Positions 22,159 to 34,729 of a stretch of DNA of 64,000 nt are shown here, piece after piece. Positions within the stretch are counted from its first letter, which is position 1, and every line of letters begins with the position of its first letter. The position numbers were made by a program, and so were the translations under genes. Location of the stretch: NCBI GenBank assembly GCA_000507305.1, contig DF239324.1, positions 124,001 through 188,000 on the forward strand, written 5' to 3'. The stretch comes from Breviolum minutum Mf 1.05b.01. Taxonomy: Eukaryota > Sar > Dinophyceae > Suessiales > Symbiodiniaceae. The notes under the pieces are model-generated. The model ran no database searches. It had not been told where the DNA came from and was given only the letters and a program-made list of their open reading frames with translations.

Positions 22159-25100
22159 CCACCAAATTTCAACTAAGATTTCTCAAAAAAAAAGACGAAA
22201 AAAACAGCCAAGGCAAGCGTACCTTTCTTACAAATGGTGAAGCAAAGCAATGTGATTATTGTCTTCGTCCTTTCACTTCTCATAGGCCTCGAGAAGCTGC
22301 TCGGTTATACGGTTGGTCGTTTTCGTGACATCCAATGGGAGGTCTCAACAGGTGGATTGGGCCATGGGAATGCTACATTTCTCCAAAAAAAGGGGAAGTT
22401 AACCACCAAAGTTACCCTCCCTGAAACTAACAGTTCGCACCTGAAAATAGGCTATCCCAAGAGGAAACTAGTATTCCAACCAACCATTTTCAGGCGCTAT
22501 GTTTGTTTCAGGGAGGTTAACCACCAAGTACTCTTTGATTGGACGAATTTAATTTATGTTGGTGAATGATTTGAGTTTACCAATTTTTTGCCCAGACCTG
22601 ATAGATATTAATATGTTTGTTCGATTGAAAGTTGGATATTTACGAATGAAGTTTGAATCAAGCAGGTCAGAATTTGCATGCACCCCCGAAGATTAACATA
22701 GAACCTGAACATGATGGTTTGGACGATGATTTTTCCTCTTCCAGGGGTGTAGTCTCAGGTTCCATGTTAATTGGCATAATCTAGTTGTTGGTTTCAACCC
22801 ATGTGAAAAATATGCTAGTCAAAATGGGTTCATGTTCCCCAAGGTTCGGGGCAAAAAATAATAGAAATTGAAACCAACACCTAGTTATATGTATTTTTAA
22901 AACTCCTAAAAATTGGAATCTATTTCTGGAAGATTCCCCTACAACCACTACCTTTTCCAGGGTAATATCCTATTTGAAGCGTTTTGATTTTTTCACTCCT
23001 CGACTCCTCTTCCCATTGGCTCCCTCAACAACCAACCCAACCAGCCCTTTGTCGGTAGAGATCTCCACCTTGAAATCCCCGACCCGAAATCCCCTGAAAC
23101 TCCCAACATCCGTAGGTTACGAGACCTCCCTCCTTAAAATCAAGGGAATCCTAACTACACCCCCCAAAACTACCTCCCCCAGGAATAAGGGGTTAATAAG
23201 GCCTTATTAAGGAAAATTGATGGTTAATAACCACTTGCTAAACCCTTATTGTTGGTGGGGGTAGTTTTGGGGGGGTAGTTATAGGATTCCCTTGATAAAA
23301 AAGATGTCAATTGTTTCAACGTTTTTCGATTTTTTTAGGATCCGAATATTTTCAAATGTCAATGCCTTTTGGTTTTTAGGGCCTTTCAAAAGGGGAATCA
23401 AAATATATCAAGATCGCATCCACCATGGTTTTTACATCCCTAGGTTAAAAAATGTAGATGGCAACTCCGCGAAACTCCCAAAAAGGTTGCCATTTCATCG
23501 GGGGCCATGATAAATCAAGACTTTTCCCGGAGTGGCGATCGCCATCGGTCCTTTCCAGGTGGTATATCCCACCTGTTGAAAAGGAATGTCATCTTCTTAA
23601 CCATCAAATGGGAGGGGCTGGCGGTTAGTTCCATCAAACAACAGGGGCCACATGGTTTTAATATGTTTCAATATGGTTGTCTTCAGACCTTCGAAGTTGG
23701 ATCTGACAAAAACATGTTTCAAGAAAAATGGTCCCAAGTTTTGGGGGAAAATCTTCGAAAAATGAAGAAGTTTTTGTTGGGGTTACCTTGTATTTAAAAA
23801 AGTTGCATGGAACAAAACGTGTTAAGAAAAGGGGGTCCCAAAAGTCTATGATGCACGGAAAATTTTAACCGTATACCTCATCCTGTAGCTATTTTTTAAA
23901 ATCAGCAGCAGTTTAATTTAAGCAATGTTTCAACCAAATCCATGATTTTCAGGTTTGTGAAAAAATCTGAGATTGATCGATCGAGGTTTAGAAGCAACAT
24001 GGCCATGATTTTGCTCTGCATTGTCATTGCCACCGGTTTTACTATCAATGGCGAAGTGCAATTTTCATTGCCCGGGTCACTTGATTGGTCGTTTTGGGGA
24101 AGGCAGTAGCACGGAGAAGGCTGAGATTGAGGAACATCACTTTAAAAGTCCAAAGATGCTGTAAAATCTGTACAAGTTGAAGAGTAGCAAATTTAAAGGA
24201 TGATAGAAACAAGGCAGTCTTTCCCAACTTTCTGAAGTTTTGAAGTCTTGGAATGAAGCCTAGCCTTTCATTGTTTTATTATAATTATTGCTTTCCTTAC
24301 GGTAAATCACCTCGATAAGGTTCACCATTTAGCCCAGTTACCTGAGGTTGCTTGTAGGTTCAGGGCATCCCATCTCTACTTTTAACAGTCAAATGAATGA
24401 TCTGTTTTTTCAGAAACAGGAGGGTTCCCTGTATTGGAGGTTGGGGTAACAGTCTCTACTATGTAGGTTGGGGGTTCTCTTTATTCTACAAATGCTTATT
24501 CACTTTCAGTCGTGTTTCGTGGGGCTGGGATTTTCCCTGTTCGGAACGCCAAGTTCTTTTTCCACCCCCGAATTGATTCGTGATTCCATGCTCAAACGGA
24601 ACAGCCGTCAAGATCCTTTGGGATCACTACAGCCTGCGCTAAGAATGAGCGGATTCTCCAATGAAGATCTCTCCTGGAATTGACATTATATAGTGTGTAG
24701 AACAATACTCCAACTCAGGATTTCTCAAAGCTATATGTATATACATATATATGTCCGTTCACTCCCCAAGAAGTCTTTTGCCAGTTGATTTGTTTGCAAA
24801 GGTCCTTGGTGCCCCATTAGGGTTTCCAGAATTTGTTTGTATGACCCTGGTAATTTTAGTCAAATCAAATAATCCCAAAATGGAGTTCTTCTCTAGGCTC
24901 CGAAATCAAGACAGCCCCCAAAACCCCCCTCATCCCTAGAGCTTGAAAAGAACTGGAACCTGGGAAGGTTTATATCATTTGTACCGTTACGCCGTTACAC
25001 TCACAAATGTCCATGTCAACTCGCTGTTGAACCAACTGTTTGGTACCATTTGGATATATTTCTATATTTATTTCTACTCAAAGTACTTGCGATGCCAGGT

Positions 25101-27637
25101 GATATAGATATGATGATATGCCAAGTTTCAAGTATTCCAAATCTGGGCAACTCATAGGAAGTCCAATTGGATTGCCCTTTCACCTGACATGGAGGTGTGT
25201 AACCCGGAAGATTGGGTTGAAACATGTTGAAATCACCTAAAAAGAAAAACTGATTTTCGAGGAAATTAATCTCAAGATCAACTGTCTTGTGAAGTTTTGT
25301 TCATGAATCTGAAGAAAAAATTGTTTCCAGCTGGTGGTTTCAAATATTTTTTATTTTCACCCCTGTTTGGGGAAGATTCCCATGTTGACAAGTATTTTGC
25401 AGATGGGTGGTTCAACCACCAACTATTTTTTTTTGAGGTTTTCAAGACGTTCCCTTGTCAATTTTCCACACCCCACCCACCCATCCAGCGAAGAAAAGGC
25501 TAATGGCTCAGCTCTCTGGCAATTTCGCGGAATCCTGCCGGGTTGTGATGCAAGGTGGGCCTTTATTTTGTGGATGGGTTGCAGGAGTAGTACTTTTGAT
25601 GGAGGAAATCCGGCTAACCAGTTGAGGTTGGTAGTTTATCCCATTATTGACAGAGTTTTCTACAGCCCAGGTGGTGCAGTTTTTTTGTGCTTGAAACTTT
25701 TGCGGCAACAAAAATCAAACGCTAATCAACCAATCCCCCTTCCCCGAAACCAATGGCTAACATGTCTTTGATAATTCGGCCGGCTGTTTCTCGGGGGGGG
25801 GGGGTCCGGTCAAGGGGGGTGGGTGTGGTTGACCAGTCATGAAACAAAAATCAAACGCTACTTTTGAGGAATGAGAGTGGCTGAACTCCATCACTCAGGG
25901 TCTGGCCTTTTGTACTTTTTTTTCCAAGGAATTTGTCAACTATTTGTTTCGTGATAGTTAGAAAAAAGAACACCATGGAAACAAAATCTTGAGAAGTCAA
26001 ATGTGTTGAATTTGGTTGGTTCAATCACCTCATCGCCTCTCACAGATGTGCACATCTCAGGTGAGCAATCTTCAGATTGCCATTACCATATTTGAATCGA
26101 ATTGAATTTTCCCCAAAACACGTCGGCCTTCACCTCAGGTGTGTTACTCACCGGTGCTGACCGATTGGATCCCTTGTCCTTCTTGGCGATTGTGTCGCCG
26201 ATGTGTGGCTTTTGCTTAGCAGGCCGGCTGTTGAATGTTTAGATCTAAACTTTACCAAAATCTTTGGGGTAGTCTATGCCCCCAAACAGCTCCTTTAGAT
26301 TTGATCGTTTTTGCTTAAATGATTTAAATGTATCTCCACTGAATCCGTTAAACCTGTAGTTTTGGGGTGGAATTGAAGCAGTCTTGCCTCGGTAAAGTCT
26401 GCAGGACTACTTGCTTCTTTCCATCACTACCATGCCGAAACCTTTGCCGCTATTCCAAGCTGGGAAGTCCTACAACAAAATAGCAATCTACTGGCAGGTG
26501 TGGTTGTTGTGCCGGGTTTTTTGGTGGAAACCGGATTTTGAAATTGAGAGACGTTTCAGCTGCATAGATTCAAGGTAAAAAAAGCATTCTAATACACTAT
26601 TTGTAATATATATATATATATATACACATGCGTGGTTCATTTTGTTCAGTTTGTAAAATCTTGGCATTTAACATATATGAAGGTAGAATTGGATCAAAAG
26701 CAACGTTGTGGCATGTTTCTTTAAGGCTAAAGAGGACACTGGGAATTCACGAAGGGAGTTACTTTGAACACTTGCAGGTTTTCCCCTCAACTTTTGGCAA
26801 TTTGTTGCATTTCTTCCTGGCTTCAAGTAACTCTCTTCCTATCTATCCACCTTGAATCACAGGGCGACCTATAGCATCCAGCGTTACATATGACAAGACT
26901 CACCAGGTATTTTGCATCTTTGCGTATGGCTCCTCAGCCATAGGATCCATGGTCAGGGTATATTTACCTAGATTTTGTTGATTTTGATGAGGTAAATATG
27001 CCATAGATCCTATGGCTAACCAAGTGACACCATGGTTTCTATCAAACTTTGGTCTTTCAACTAAAATACGAAAAACCTCCAGGTTTTCGTTTCTTGCCCC
27101 CAAAAAACTCGCACAGGGAATGTGGCCGTAGCTTTTTCCCTGAACTTCATCACGGCCAATTATTTGAAGCATGGCTCACCACTATCGCTTCTCCTGACCA
27201 ATCTCATCAAGGCCAGTCTCGGAAACATGGCGATTGTCAACCTACCCCCCCCCCCCAGAAATATGGGTTTTTATTGTCGGCCTTATTAAGGGAAGCCAAT
27301 GGTTAGTAAGCCCTAAAGTTAATGTTTCATGGATTTTTATGTCATGTGTGAGTTTACATCACTTCCGCACCATATCACTTTGCGCAACGAGCCGGTTGAT
27401 TTCCGGATAGTTTTGCTCATTGAACTGGAAAATCTCGCGTGCTATAAAAGCAAGATAGGAGGTATTTGTTTCGAAAACTCTCGCCGCCAGGATGCAATGA
27501 TTGTCATCGCTGGATGTACTTTGTTTGGCGATCCAATCAGTGTTGAACAGGGCTGCGGTTTTACGGCGCAGCTGTTCTTTATCTTCCTTTGGTCCGTGAT
27601 GACCCTGGTCAAGCGATTGACCGGCGACAGGGTGTGA
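19732..27637 (+). CDS. Triose-phosphate/nucleotide-sugar transporter family protein (DMT superfamily), spliced
   Basis: Exons: 19732-19813 (tentative first), 20654-20845, 21475-21628, 21882-21945, 22213-22295, 23953-24075, 25499-25554, 26139-26222, 26405-26497, 27117-27211 and 27491-27637 (stop TGA). All phases match. Landmarks in order: luminal-type N-terminus with NDS and NVT sequons, ALINYNKYLM, LHMFCSFLLSSGLFMVKPSL, VGVAFATSLICSNVAYEY, SVPFLQMVKQSNVIIVF, AMILLCIVIATGFTINGEV, AQLSGNFAESCRVVMQ, LDPLSFLAIVSPMCGF, VAVAFSLNFITANYLKHGSP, DAMIVIAGCTLFGDPI and LFFIFLWS. This is the ten-helix TPT (PF03151) pattern. Known: the family exchanges sugar phosphates or nucleotide sugars for phosphate or nucleotides. 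Substrate and membrane (plastid, Golgi or ER) cannot be read here. Donors at 22296, 26223 and 27212 are GC; the other assigned donors from 20846 on are GT. The true start codon lies upstream and was not fixed. Confidence 0.75.
21675..21790 (+). other. Alternative exon-like segment in a transporter intron
   Basis: An acceptor CTTTCAG|G near 21722 opens a frame MIPKNAIQEFGSITMFF that also resembles the family at this point. The exon at 21882-21945 fits better because it gives SNVAYEY directly before SVPFLQM. It may be an alternative or decayed exon. Confidence 0.2.
22123..22158. repeat. (CAA)n microsatellite in an intron
   Basis: About twelve CAA units in the intron before the exon at 22213 of the transporter gene. 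Confidence 0.85.
22413..22518. mobile_element. MITE family B copy with an 11-bp flanking repeat
   Basis: TACCCTCCCTGAAACTAAC at the left pairs with GTTTGTTTCAGGGAGG at the right. TTAACCACCAA occurs just outside both ends (22399-22409 and 22516-22526), consistent with a target duplication or with a wider element. It is intronic in the transporter gene. Confidence 0.6.
22681..22775. mobile_element. MITE family D copy
   Basis: CCGAAGATTAACATAGAACC pairs with GGTTCCATGTTAATTGG. It lies directly before a family A element in reverse orientation, in the same transporter intron. Confidence 0.55.
22781..22884. mobile_element. Introner-like MITE family A copy, reverse orientation
   Basis: Starts CTAGTTGTTGGTTTCAA and ends TTGAAACCAACACCTAG, the reverse order of the other copies, with internal bases matching the family on the minus strand. 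It is in the intron between exons 22295 and 23953. Confidence 0.7.
23142..23293. mobile_element. MITE family E-related copy with long terminal repeats
   Basis: The left arm AAGGGAATCCTAACTACACC and the right end, read on the other strand as AAGGGAATCCTATAACTACC, continue pairing for about 30 bases. The interior has the TTAATAAGGCCTTATTAA palindrome typical of this group. Confidence 0.65.
25331..25425. mobile_element. Degenerate MITE family A copy
   Basis: CTGGTGGTTTCAAATATTTT at the left and GGTTCAACCACCAACTA at the right. The end bases have diverged and there is no clear target duplication. It is intronic in the transporter gene. Confidence 0.55.
26938..27018. mobile_element. MITE family F copy
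   Basis: AGCCATAGGATCCATGG (from 26937) pairs with CCATAGATCCTATGGCT; the inner TTTACCTA pairs with AGGTAAA. It lies in the intron before the exon at 27117. Confidence 0.6.
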
Positions 27638-29937
27638 TCCATACAAATGGGAATAAGCCGAAGGGTTGGACATAAAGCGAACATCATGATAACTGATGAT
27701 AGTTTAACTATTCTTGAATTACAGATTTTGGCCATGTATGACACTATCTCAATCTTATGGTTGTTTAGAGGGGTCCTCTCAACAGGATGACATTCAAACT
27801 TCGCGTCATTTTGCCCATCAACCAATTGCCAAACCCTCAACCCTTCGTAAATACCCGCAAAAAAATGCAAAAAGGCCAAACCTTCACAAGGGGGCTGTCC
27901 ACCCATTAATGGGGCCTCATTGATACTTCTGCTGCGTACTTGGTAGTTTACTGGTCATTCGATACTGTTGATGATGATGAAAAAATATGGTCAGCTAAAC
28001 ACTGCAAGGATGGCAAAAAAAACGTATTGAGTCGTGGGATAAATTGCCAAGCTGAACGAGTGTGCAGAATTTCTGAGCCATAAATTTGTGAAGCATAATA
28101 CTTTGCATCATGAGCATCTTTCCATATGGAATGAGCTTGGCAATCAGAAAGGCTTCTCGAAAATCACTTCACTTCCACCATGTGCACGTGCATGCAAAAC
28201 ATGTGGAACATGTATTTCCATGTCGCATTTTCTGAATAATGCGACTTGTTTCCAGTTGCCCAGCTTGCTTGTTGCATTTCTTCAAATCCATCGAGTGGCT
28301 TTTGCTGCGTTTTTTGCATAAGGAAAGCTTTCCCAGAAACCTTTCAGCAGGAAGGTGTGTTGCATGGCGTATCTAGCAACTTGGTTATCTTAGATGATGG
28401 AACCAGCAACCCCGTCAACACCCCCGAGAAAAGGCTGTTAGATAGGAGGTTTGGTTGGTCCCCAGTCTTTCAGGATAAGTGGGTGATATATCATTTCTCT
28501 ATAGAATGTTGGCTAGGAAACGCGTTTATTGGCATAACGGGTGGACAAGAAGTAGTTTGCGGGATAAGAAGGAGGAGGATGATGATCATGATGATGGTCT
28601 TTTCACAAATGTAGATGCCAAGGAGCTGGTGCATATATTTTCCACATTTTTCCACCAAAAAAAAAGAAATACAGAATACAAAAAAACACGTGAAGATCAA
28701 AAAATTTGTTGTGGATCCTCAACTATTGTAAATCACTGAGTACCCTTCAGTGCGTACTCTTAACAAAGCTGGAAGGCCTTTACCTTTGTTTGTTCATAGA
28801 AAGCATAGATAATTTGGCCGAGTTTCCAGCTAAATCAGTGAGATTTCCAAGAGAGTTTTAATGTTTACATTGGATTTATATATATATATATATACACCCA
28901 TCCCGGGATGCCAGTCATCACCATTAAAATTACATTTTTTGTAAGGGATTTCCAACATAGCACCTGAAAATGGATGGTTGGAATCCAGGAATCATAGTTT
29001 CTTTTTGGGAGTTTACCTGTTTTCAGGTGCGAACTGTTAGTTGTAGGGAGTGTAGATCCAATGTTTACACTCCAGAAAAACTAACGTGGATATCCGAAAA
29101 TGATGTTTTGGAAAAAAAAAAACGAACGTTGAGACATTGTGGAGGTCATCATCCGATAGGTTTCTGAGTGTTTCTGAGATTCTAGTCCCGCCAAAGGTGC
29201 AGGGATAGGATGTCACGACTGAGTTCGTATCGTTGCTGCGATGTTTTGGAAAAGGTAACTCCCTTTGAACATGGCAATATTTGGTATTTATGTTCGATTT
29301 CTCCATTCTCCATTCCTAAAAGTCACGATTGAAGAAATTTCCCATTTGAGTCTTCCTCAATCCCGCGAAAGGTGTTTTGCGCGGCAAGGGTCAGCAAGGT
29401 GCAAGCAGCTGAGTTGCATATTTTTCGAAAAAGGAAGGGGGCGATTTTTCATGACATGGCTGCCAGGGTCGGAACTAAACTCCTTGAAGTTGGGGATAAA
29501 CTCCTTACAGTTGGGGATACACTCCTTGAAGTTGAGGATAAACTCATATCACCTGAAAAATAGAGAATCCTTTAAATGAGCACATAAAGGTGCATAAACC
29601 GCTATTATTGGGGGGTTGATGACTATCCCCTGACACAGGGAACAAATAAGAGCTCAGACCCAAGCACATATCTTCTTGCCTACCGCTTGATTTAATGTAC
29701 TTCATTCTTAAGAGCAGTTCCTGTTTTTTCTCGTGCACTATAAGACGTTCTATATTATGAAATTTATGAACGTTTGCGTTTGGCATATACCATGTTCTGT
29801 GGCGATGTTACATGCTTTCTGAGTTGATGTACGTGTTTGGAAGACGTTAAGAAAAGGTGGAATTTTCAGCCTTCAATGGGAGTTCCCAGAAGGTGTAGAT
29901 AATATCGAATGTTCTCAAGATCAAGGCTAGGAACCAT
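27638..29937. other. Gene-poor stretch after the transporter
   Basis: Contains a family B-like hairpin at about 28961-29055, a (TA)n tract at about 28878-28898 and a short 21-bp tandem repeat at 29477. No exon could be supported. Confidence 0.45.
29477..29547. repeat. 21-bp tandem repeat, about 3.4 units
   Basis: Unit AAACTCCTTGAAGTTGGGGA plus one base, with few differences between units. It is open in one frame as a seven-residue repeat (LLEVGDK, LLTVGDT, LLEVEDK), but no gene context supports translation. Confidence 0.8.
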
Positions 29938-30095
29938 CATGGGAATCTAAGGGTATGCCAAACCCCCCACCCTCCGGCAATAAGGCCGTGTTATAAGGGA
30001 TTATTAGGTGATGATGGTGATTAATAATCTCCGAATATGACCTTATTTCTTGGAAGGGTGGTGGCATTGGGGGGTTGGGCCCCTTAGATTTCCAC
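29938..30095. mobile_element. MITE family E copy (uninterrupted)
   Basis: CATGGGAATCTAAGG at the left pairs with CCTTAGATTTCCACG at the right. The interior matches the arms of the nested copy at 1208-1452, so it shows the size of the element without an insertion. Confidence 0.65.
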
Positions 30096-30138
30096 GAACA
30101 TATGACTTGCGGCCGTTTTTTTTCCCCGTCATCGGTAG

Positions 30139-33100
30139 GGTTGTCGGATTTGAAAATCTCTCCCCCTGAGGTAAGAAGTGACGATGCGGACGAAAACGCT
30201 GACGTCTTTGACCGGACAACCCTAGGTGGCCGGTTGTGAAGCAAGTCGTTGAGCCCTTACGACATCAAACTCTGTATAGCTTTCGGTGCAGGATGATTGA
30301 TAGTTGATAGGATCGATGGAAAAATATCTCAAAAAAAGTTGGCATTGGTACCTTTTATTGGAGCTTCGTTTTTGGAGTAAACTTTATAGTATCTATAAAG
30401 TTGCGGATTGGTGGACATGTGAAGAACATCACATCCTCCATAATTGCACCAACCTTCTGCGAATCGACACTGCGAAGATGAGAAGAAAAAGAGCAATGTG
30501 GCAGGTGGCCAGGAAAAGGTGAAAAAAACATGCAAAGCAAGAAGGATTCCTTGATGGAACGTAGCTAGTGTCTAGCTCGTCTAGATGCTATGGGACAAGA
30601 GGGATGTGTTTCTAAAACTTTCTGTATGTGGCATCTGCTTTCAGTCTTAACAAACCACACAAACCTTTTTGGCATCTCCAAACTTTCTTTAAAAGCATGA
30701 AACCAAAAAGATCAAGGGAATTCGAGTTTTGAAACCCCAATTTGCGTTGTGAAATTTCCAAATGCTGAACATGGGCTGAACGGCTGTTACTATACGTGGT
30801 CACCCGGCCTACTTTCAACACATCAAAATTGGGCCTGCCGATCTGCTAAGGCTTCCCTGAGAGCGAGCGAAATTGCCACTTCTTTCACGTGAAGAAGAAG
30901 ATGAAGTGATATGGATTGATATGGAATAATGTGATGTTTCATGAAGCATGTATAAGAAAATTTACATAAATTTACAATTTACAACTGTAGAATTGTGTGC
31001 AATTGTTATTTCTGTAGTTATGCACTATAATGCATATAGCTATATACCTCATAGTCAGCTCGCTGCGCTCGAAATGACCCTGAAGAAGATGGGCCAGGCG
31101 GAAAAAAGATGGCTGCTAGGATGCAACTCCTTATGCCCAGTGCTGTTTTGGTGAGATCGAGTCATACTGTTGATGGTTCAGAAATCCGGCTGTCACCCGT
31201 TGATATGTAAAATATCCCCATGATTTTTCAAGGTTTTTCTACACATCCCAGTTTGGTGCAGGGATTGTTTTTCCTATTTACCAAGTAGGTCTAAACTTGA
31301 AGATTTACCGATGTTTTACACTCCGGTAAACTAACATAGCAATGGAAAATCTGCCATTTGAAGGTGTATCTCCTATTAAGAATGGTGGTTTGCCATTGCT
31401 ATGTTAGTTTACCAGAGGGTATTTGCCATGCAGGATTTTCACATCTTAGAAAAATCCTGCCAGAAAAACGCCAGGTACATCGTTGAATTCACCAATCCTG
31501 CCACGATGTTTGATCAGCAATTCGCATGCGCTGAGCAGGCCGAATTTCTCGAACGGTTTTCAACCGAAAAAAAAAAATCTTAGCAGAATTGGAAGCTGTT
31601 CCAATCTTCGTCACTGGAAAATCTATGATTTGAATTGATTTGAAAGGTATACACTGCCTGCAAAACCCCAAGCTGTGCAATGTGAAGTTCGGCTGAAAAC
31701 AAAAAAACAAGTATACTGCAACTTGCTTTGTTGGAGGATGAAACAATCCTTCCACTTTTGTTTGGTCAAGGTCTTGGCAGATGACAACCAAGGAGTTATG
31801 GGGCCCCCATAAAATGACCGAAACTAAATGGGTAACTAGGGTTATAACCCTACTTTTAGGGGGTTATAACTCCCATTTATAGCCGATAGGGGGGCCCACC
31901 TTGCATGAAGGCATATGAGATTTTTTCCCATCGCAATGTTTGCCAAGCTGCAGGGGATCCTGCAGAACTACATTTGGCTCCGACCTCAGAATCGGGGGGT
32001 ACAGTAGCAGTGACCCGCAACAAACCCGGGAGATGAAAAGGAAAGTGAGAAACAAAAAGCAACAAGAAATGTTTCTGGTTTCTGACAGCTCCCAGGTAGC
32101 AAACAACCTTAAAACTGAAAAGCCACAAAAAACAGAGTTTTCAGTTGTGGGTTGTTTGCTGCTTTTTTTTGTCAGATGTTGAATCCTCCCACCAAAAATC
32201 GCTTGAAGATTTCCAGGTTGAGGAAATAAAGCCATGAAATTGGCCTGCTATGTGCCATTGATAAATATTGAACTTGTATCTTTGATGTAAACCTTTGTGA
32301 AGTTAGCTTCCAGCAGTTAGGATTCTGAGCCCAAGAAAACTAAGACAGCAGGTGACCTGCCTAAACTGGAACCTGATAACCAGAACTTTGTTTTCAATGG
32401 AAAATCATATGCCGAACCTCCATGTTTCAGAGGTCCTTTTTTTCCACATTTTTCCAACCAATCCATACACATTCATTTCCATAGATGTGCCAACCTCCAT
32501 AGTTGGTGACTTCCGGCTATGCGTGTTCAGATGTTTTTTTCATGGGTGTACCCTCCTGGGAACTAACATATCCCCTGAAAAGTCCATTTTGAGTCGATGA
32601 TTTTCCTTTTCCCCAGGTGGGATATGTTAATTTCCAGGAGGGTACTTCAATGGCAGCTCAGGATGTCCTTGCTGTGTTTGGTCTTGGCCCCGACATTTTT
32701 CTCAGCACTTCGAACACTGCACCGTCGCCAGGAGTGAGGGGTAGAGAGTTGGGCGGTTGTTGTTGTTTTTTTCAGCGGGGGTGTTGGTGGGGTTATCAAG
32801 ATTGCCCTTGTGAAGAGTGTTGAATGTTCATTTTCAGTCAATCTCTAGAGACTTTGGTGGTACCCTTTCCTGAAACCAACATAATCCCCCATGAAAATAG
32901 GCCTTCTCAAGAAAGGAAAGAAGTATTCCAAGCATCAATTTTCTGGTGCAACATTGGTTGTTTACAGGAATGTAACATCCAACAGTACAACCTCAGAAAG
33001 TGAGGCACCAATTCTTGAAGTAGATTTGGGTGAAACCCTGGCAAAACCAGTTCAACTTGAGCCACTTCTCCTTCCCACCACTCCTTTCACTAGAGCCGGC

Positions 33101-33559
33101 TCCCGTGAATCATGGGAAGCTAGGTGGGGCCCCAATGAAATCGCAACAATCAATGAGCAGTTCCTTCTACACTCCGGTAAACTAGTACAGCAATGGAAAC
33201 TGATGCATGTTTGATGGCACTTACCAGGGAAAACCAATGGACAACGAAGATCTTTTATGGCTATGTTAACTGTTAGTTTACCGGAGGGTAGGTCATGGTT
33301 TCCGTGCTTCAACTGTTTTGCATTTTCATCCCAATCCTTAGGACATTTGCTTCAATTTCACAAGCATATGTTTTATTCCTGGGGTGCTGCAAAGGTTCAA
33401 ACACGCAGGATTGTATATTAGACAGTCGGTTATTTCTGGGGAAGTATTCCATAACTAAGACCTCTCTTGACCTTGCAGGCCCACAACGATGTCTCAGCGC
33501 TCTTCTTCACAGCTGCCGCCTTTTTTGGTGTGCGCGTTGCTTGGCAGATGAAAGCTTGA
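30139..33559 (+). CDS. Scattered exons of an unidentified gene
   Basis: Exon-like segments: 30139-30225 (LSDLKISPPEVRSDDADENA then DVFDRTTL; AG|GG to TAG|GTGGCC), about 31055-31097 (QLAALEMTLKKMGQ; donor GC), 31434-31538 (DFHILEKSCQKNARYIVEFT then NPATMFDQQFACAEQ; AG|GA to CAG|GCC), 32653-32731 (DVLAVFGLGPDIFLSTSN) and 33479-33559 (AHNDVSALFFTAAAFFGVRV then AWQMKA and stop). The second and third join in phase 0 across a GC-AG intron. The last would be a C-terminal hydrophobic helix. Not all phases could be reconciled, so one or more exons are missing or wrong. I do not recognise the protein, and the segments may belong to more than one gene. Confidence 0.3.
31317..31421. mobile_element. MITE family C copy
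   Basis: TACACTCCGGTAAACTAACA at the left pairs with a right end that reads TACCCTCTGGTAAACTAACA on the other strand; about 29 bases pair with three mismatches. It ends 12 bp before the proposed exon at 31434, in the acceptor region. Confidence 0.7.
32549..32644. mobile_element. MITE family B copy
   Basis: TACCCTCCTGGGAACTAACA and the right end, read on the other strand as TACCCTCCTGGAAATTAACA, pair over about 26 bases. Confidence 0.65.
33168..33290. mobile_element. MITE family C copy
   Basis: TACACTCCGGTAAACTAG at the left, TTAGTTTACCGGAGGGTA at the right. It is related to the copy at 31317 with a diverged middle. Confidence 0.6.
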
Positions 33560-34629
33560 AGATGTCACTTTTTTTGTAACTGCAGCAACAACAACAACAA
33601 CAACAACACCAACACCAGCAGCAGCAGCAGCAAATGGAAGACAATTTCGACATGCTGTGGCCATGGCCGTGGCCGGTACCGCACCTCCCTGTGTTGATCA
33701 GACCCTACAAAGAGATAACGAGCAGCGAAACGAAGTATCAGGGGAATACAATTCAAGATTCAGCATGGCTTAGCCAGCAAGAAGGAATCCTAAATTGGGT
33801 GGGATATCGTAGGATGAACTTATCCATAAAGAACACCAAAACTGGTGATGTCAAACTAGATCAGACGCCTCTTCGGAGTGGCTTGGCGTGGCTTGGCGGC
33901 TTGAGAATTCTCCGCGTCTCAATTGGATGATAGTTTGGCTACGCGGATACATCCCCCGAAAACTAACGGCTGGATACCTAAAATGATGGTTTGAAAATGG
34001 TAGACTCCGGCTTAAAATATGACCATTTTTGGGATCAATGCGTTAGATTTCTGGGGCTGTACACACTGGAAAAAAGGATAGGATCCCCATCATGATCCTG
34101 TCCAGTGCAGGTTGGTGAAGTAGAAAAACTTGGAGGTATGGATACGGTCATCCGAGACATTTTTAATCATGTATATATTGTATTTAGGATCCACTTCCCT
34201 AACGAAGAGCTAGGTGTATAATGGTGTGTATATATATATATTTATTTATTTATTTGTTTACAATTCTATGCATGTAGTTGTAATTTAGTACCTATTTTTT
34301 CACATATGTGCAATTGTGTGTGTGTATGTATGCATATTATGCTTCCAACATGGGTTGGCACCGGCAACTCTTTGAGGTGTGGCTCTTTACCGTGCATTTG
34401 ATCGTGTACTCTCACAATGGCATGGGTTTCTTGGGCGGCACAGCAACAGATTTTAGGGTGGTTGTTTTTTTGGTTGGGGTAAAACACAGGGGGTTCACGG
34501 CTGAAACTTTGTCCTTTTTTTCGGAAAGTCCAGTGTCAAGCCATGGAGTTTCTTGGATTTTTGTTCAGGGATGGATTGGCTGGCTGGATTTTTTTCCATC
34601 AAACAAGGGCAGGAATTGGAAGAACTACC

Positions 34630-34729
34630 TTTGATGGAAGGAATCCTGCACCAGTTGATATGGAGAAGATCCGATTTTTCATAGGGTTTCATTAGATAAC
34701 AGGTGGTGCAGGAAACCCCCTTCCATCAA
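34630..34729. mobile_element. MITE family G copy
   Basis: TTGATGGAAGGAATCCTGCA at the left pairs with a right end containing GGTGCAGGAAACCCCCTTCC followed by ATCAA. The inner block CACCAGTTGATATGG recurs in copies near 51.65 and 63.3 kb. Confidence 0.55.

Noticed and set aside
27442..27906. 154-codon open frame on the minus strand
   Set aside because: It overlaps the last transporter exon (27491-27637) on the opposite strand, where conserved DAMIVIAGCTLFGDPI is encoded. No domain, no splice context.
33637..33930. 98-codon frame starting MEDNFDMLWPWPWP
   Set aside because: It starts beside a CAA/CAG microsatellite, shows no homology that I recognise and has no exon structure.
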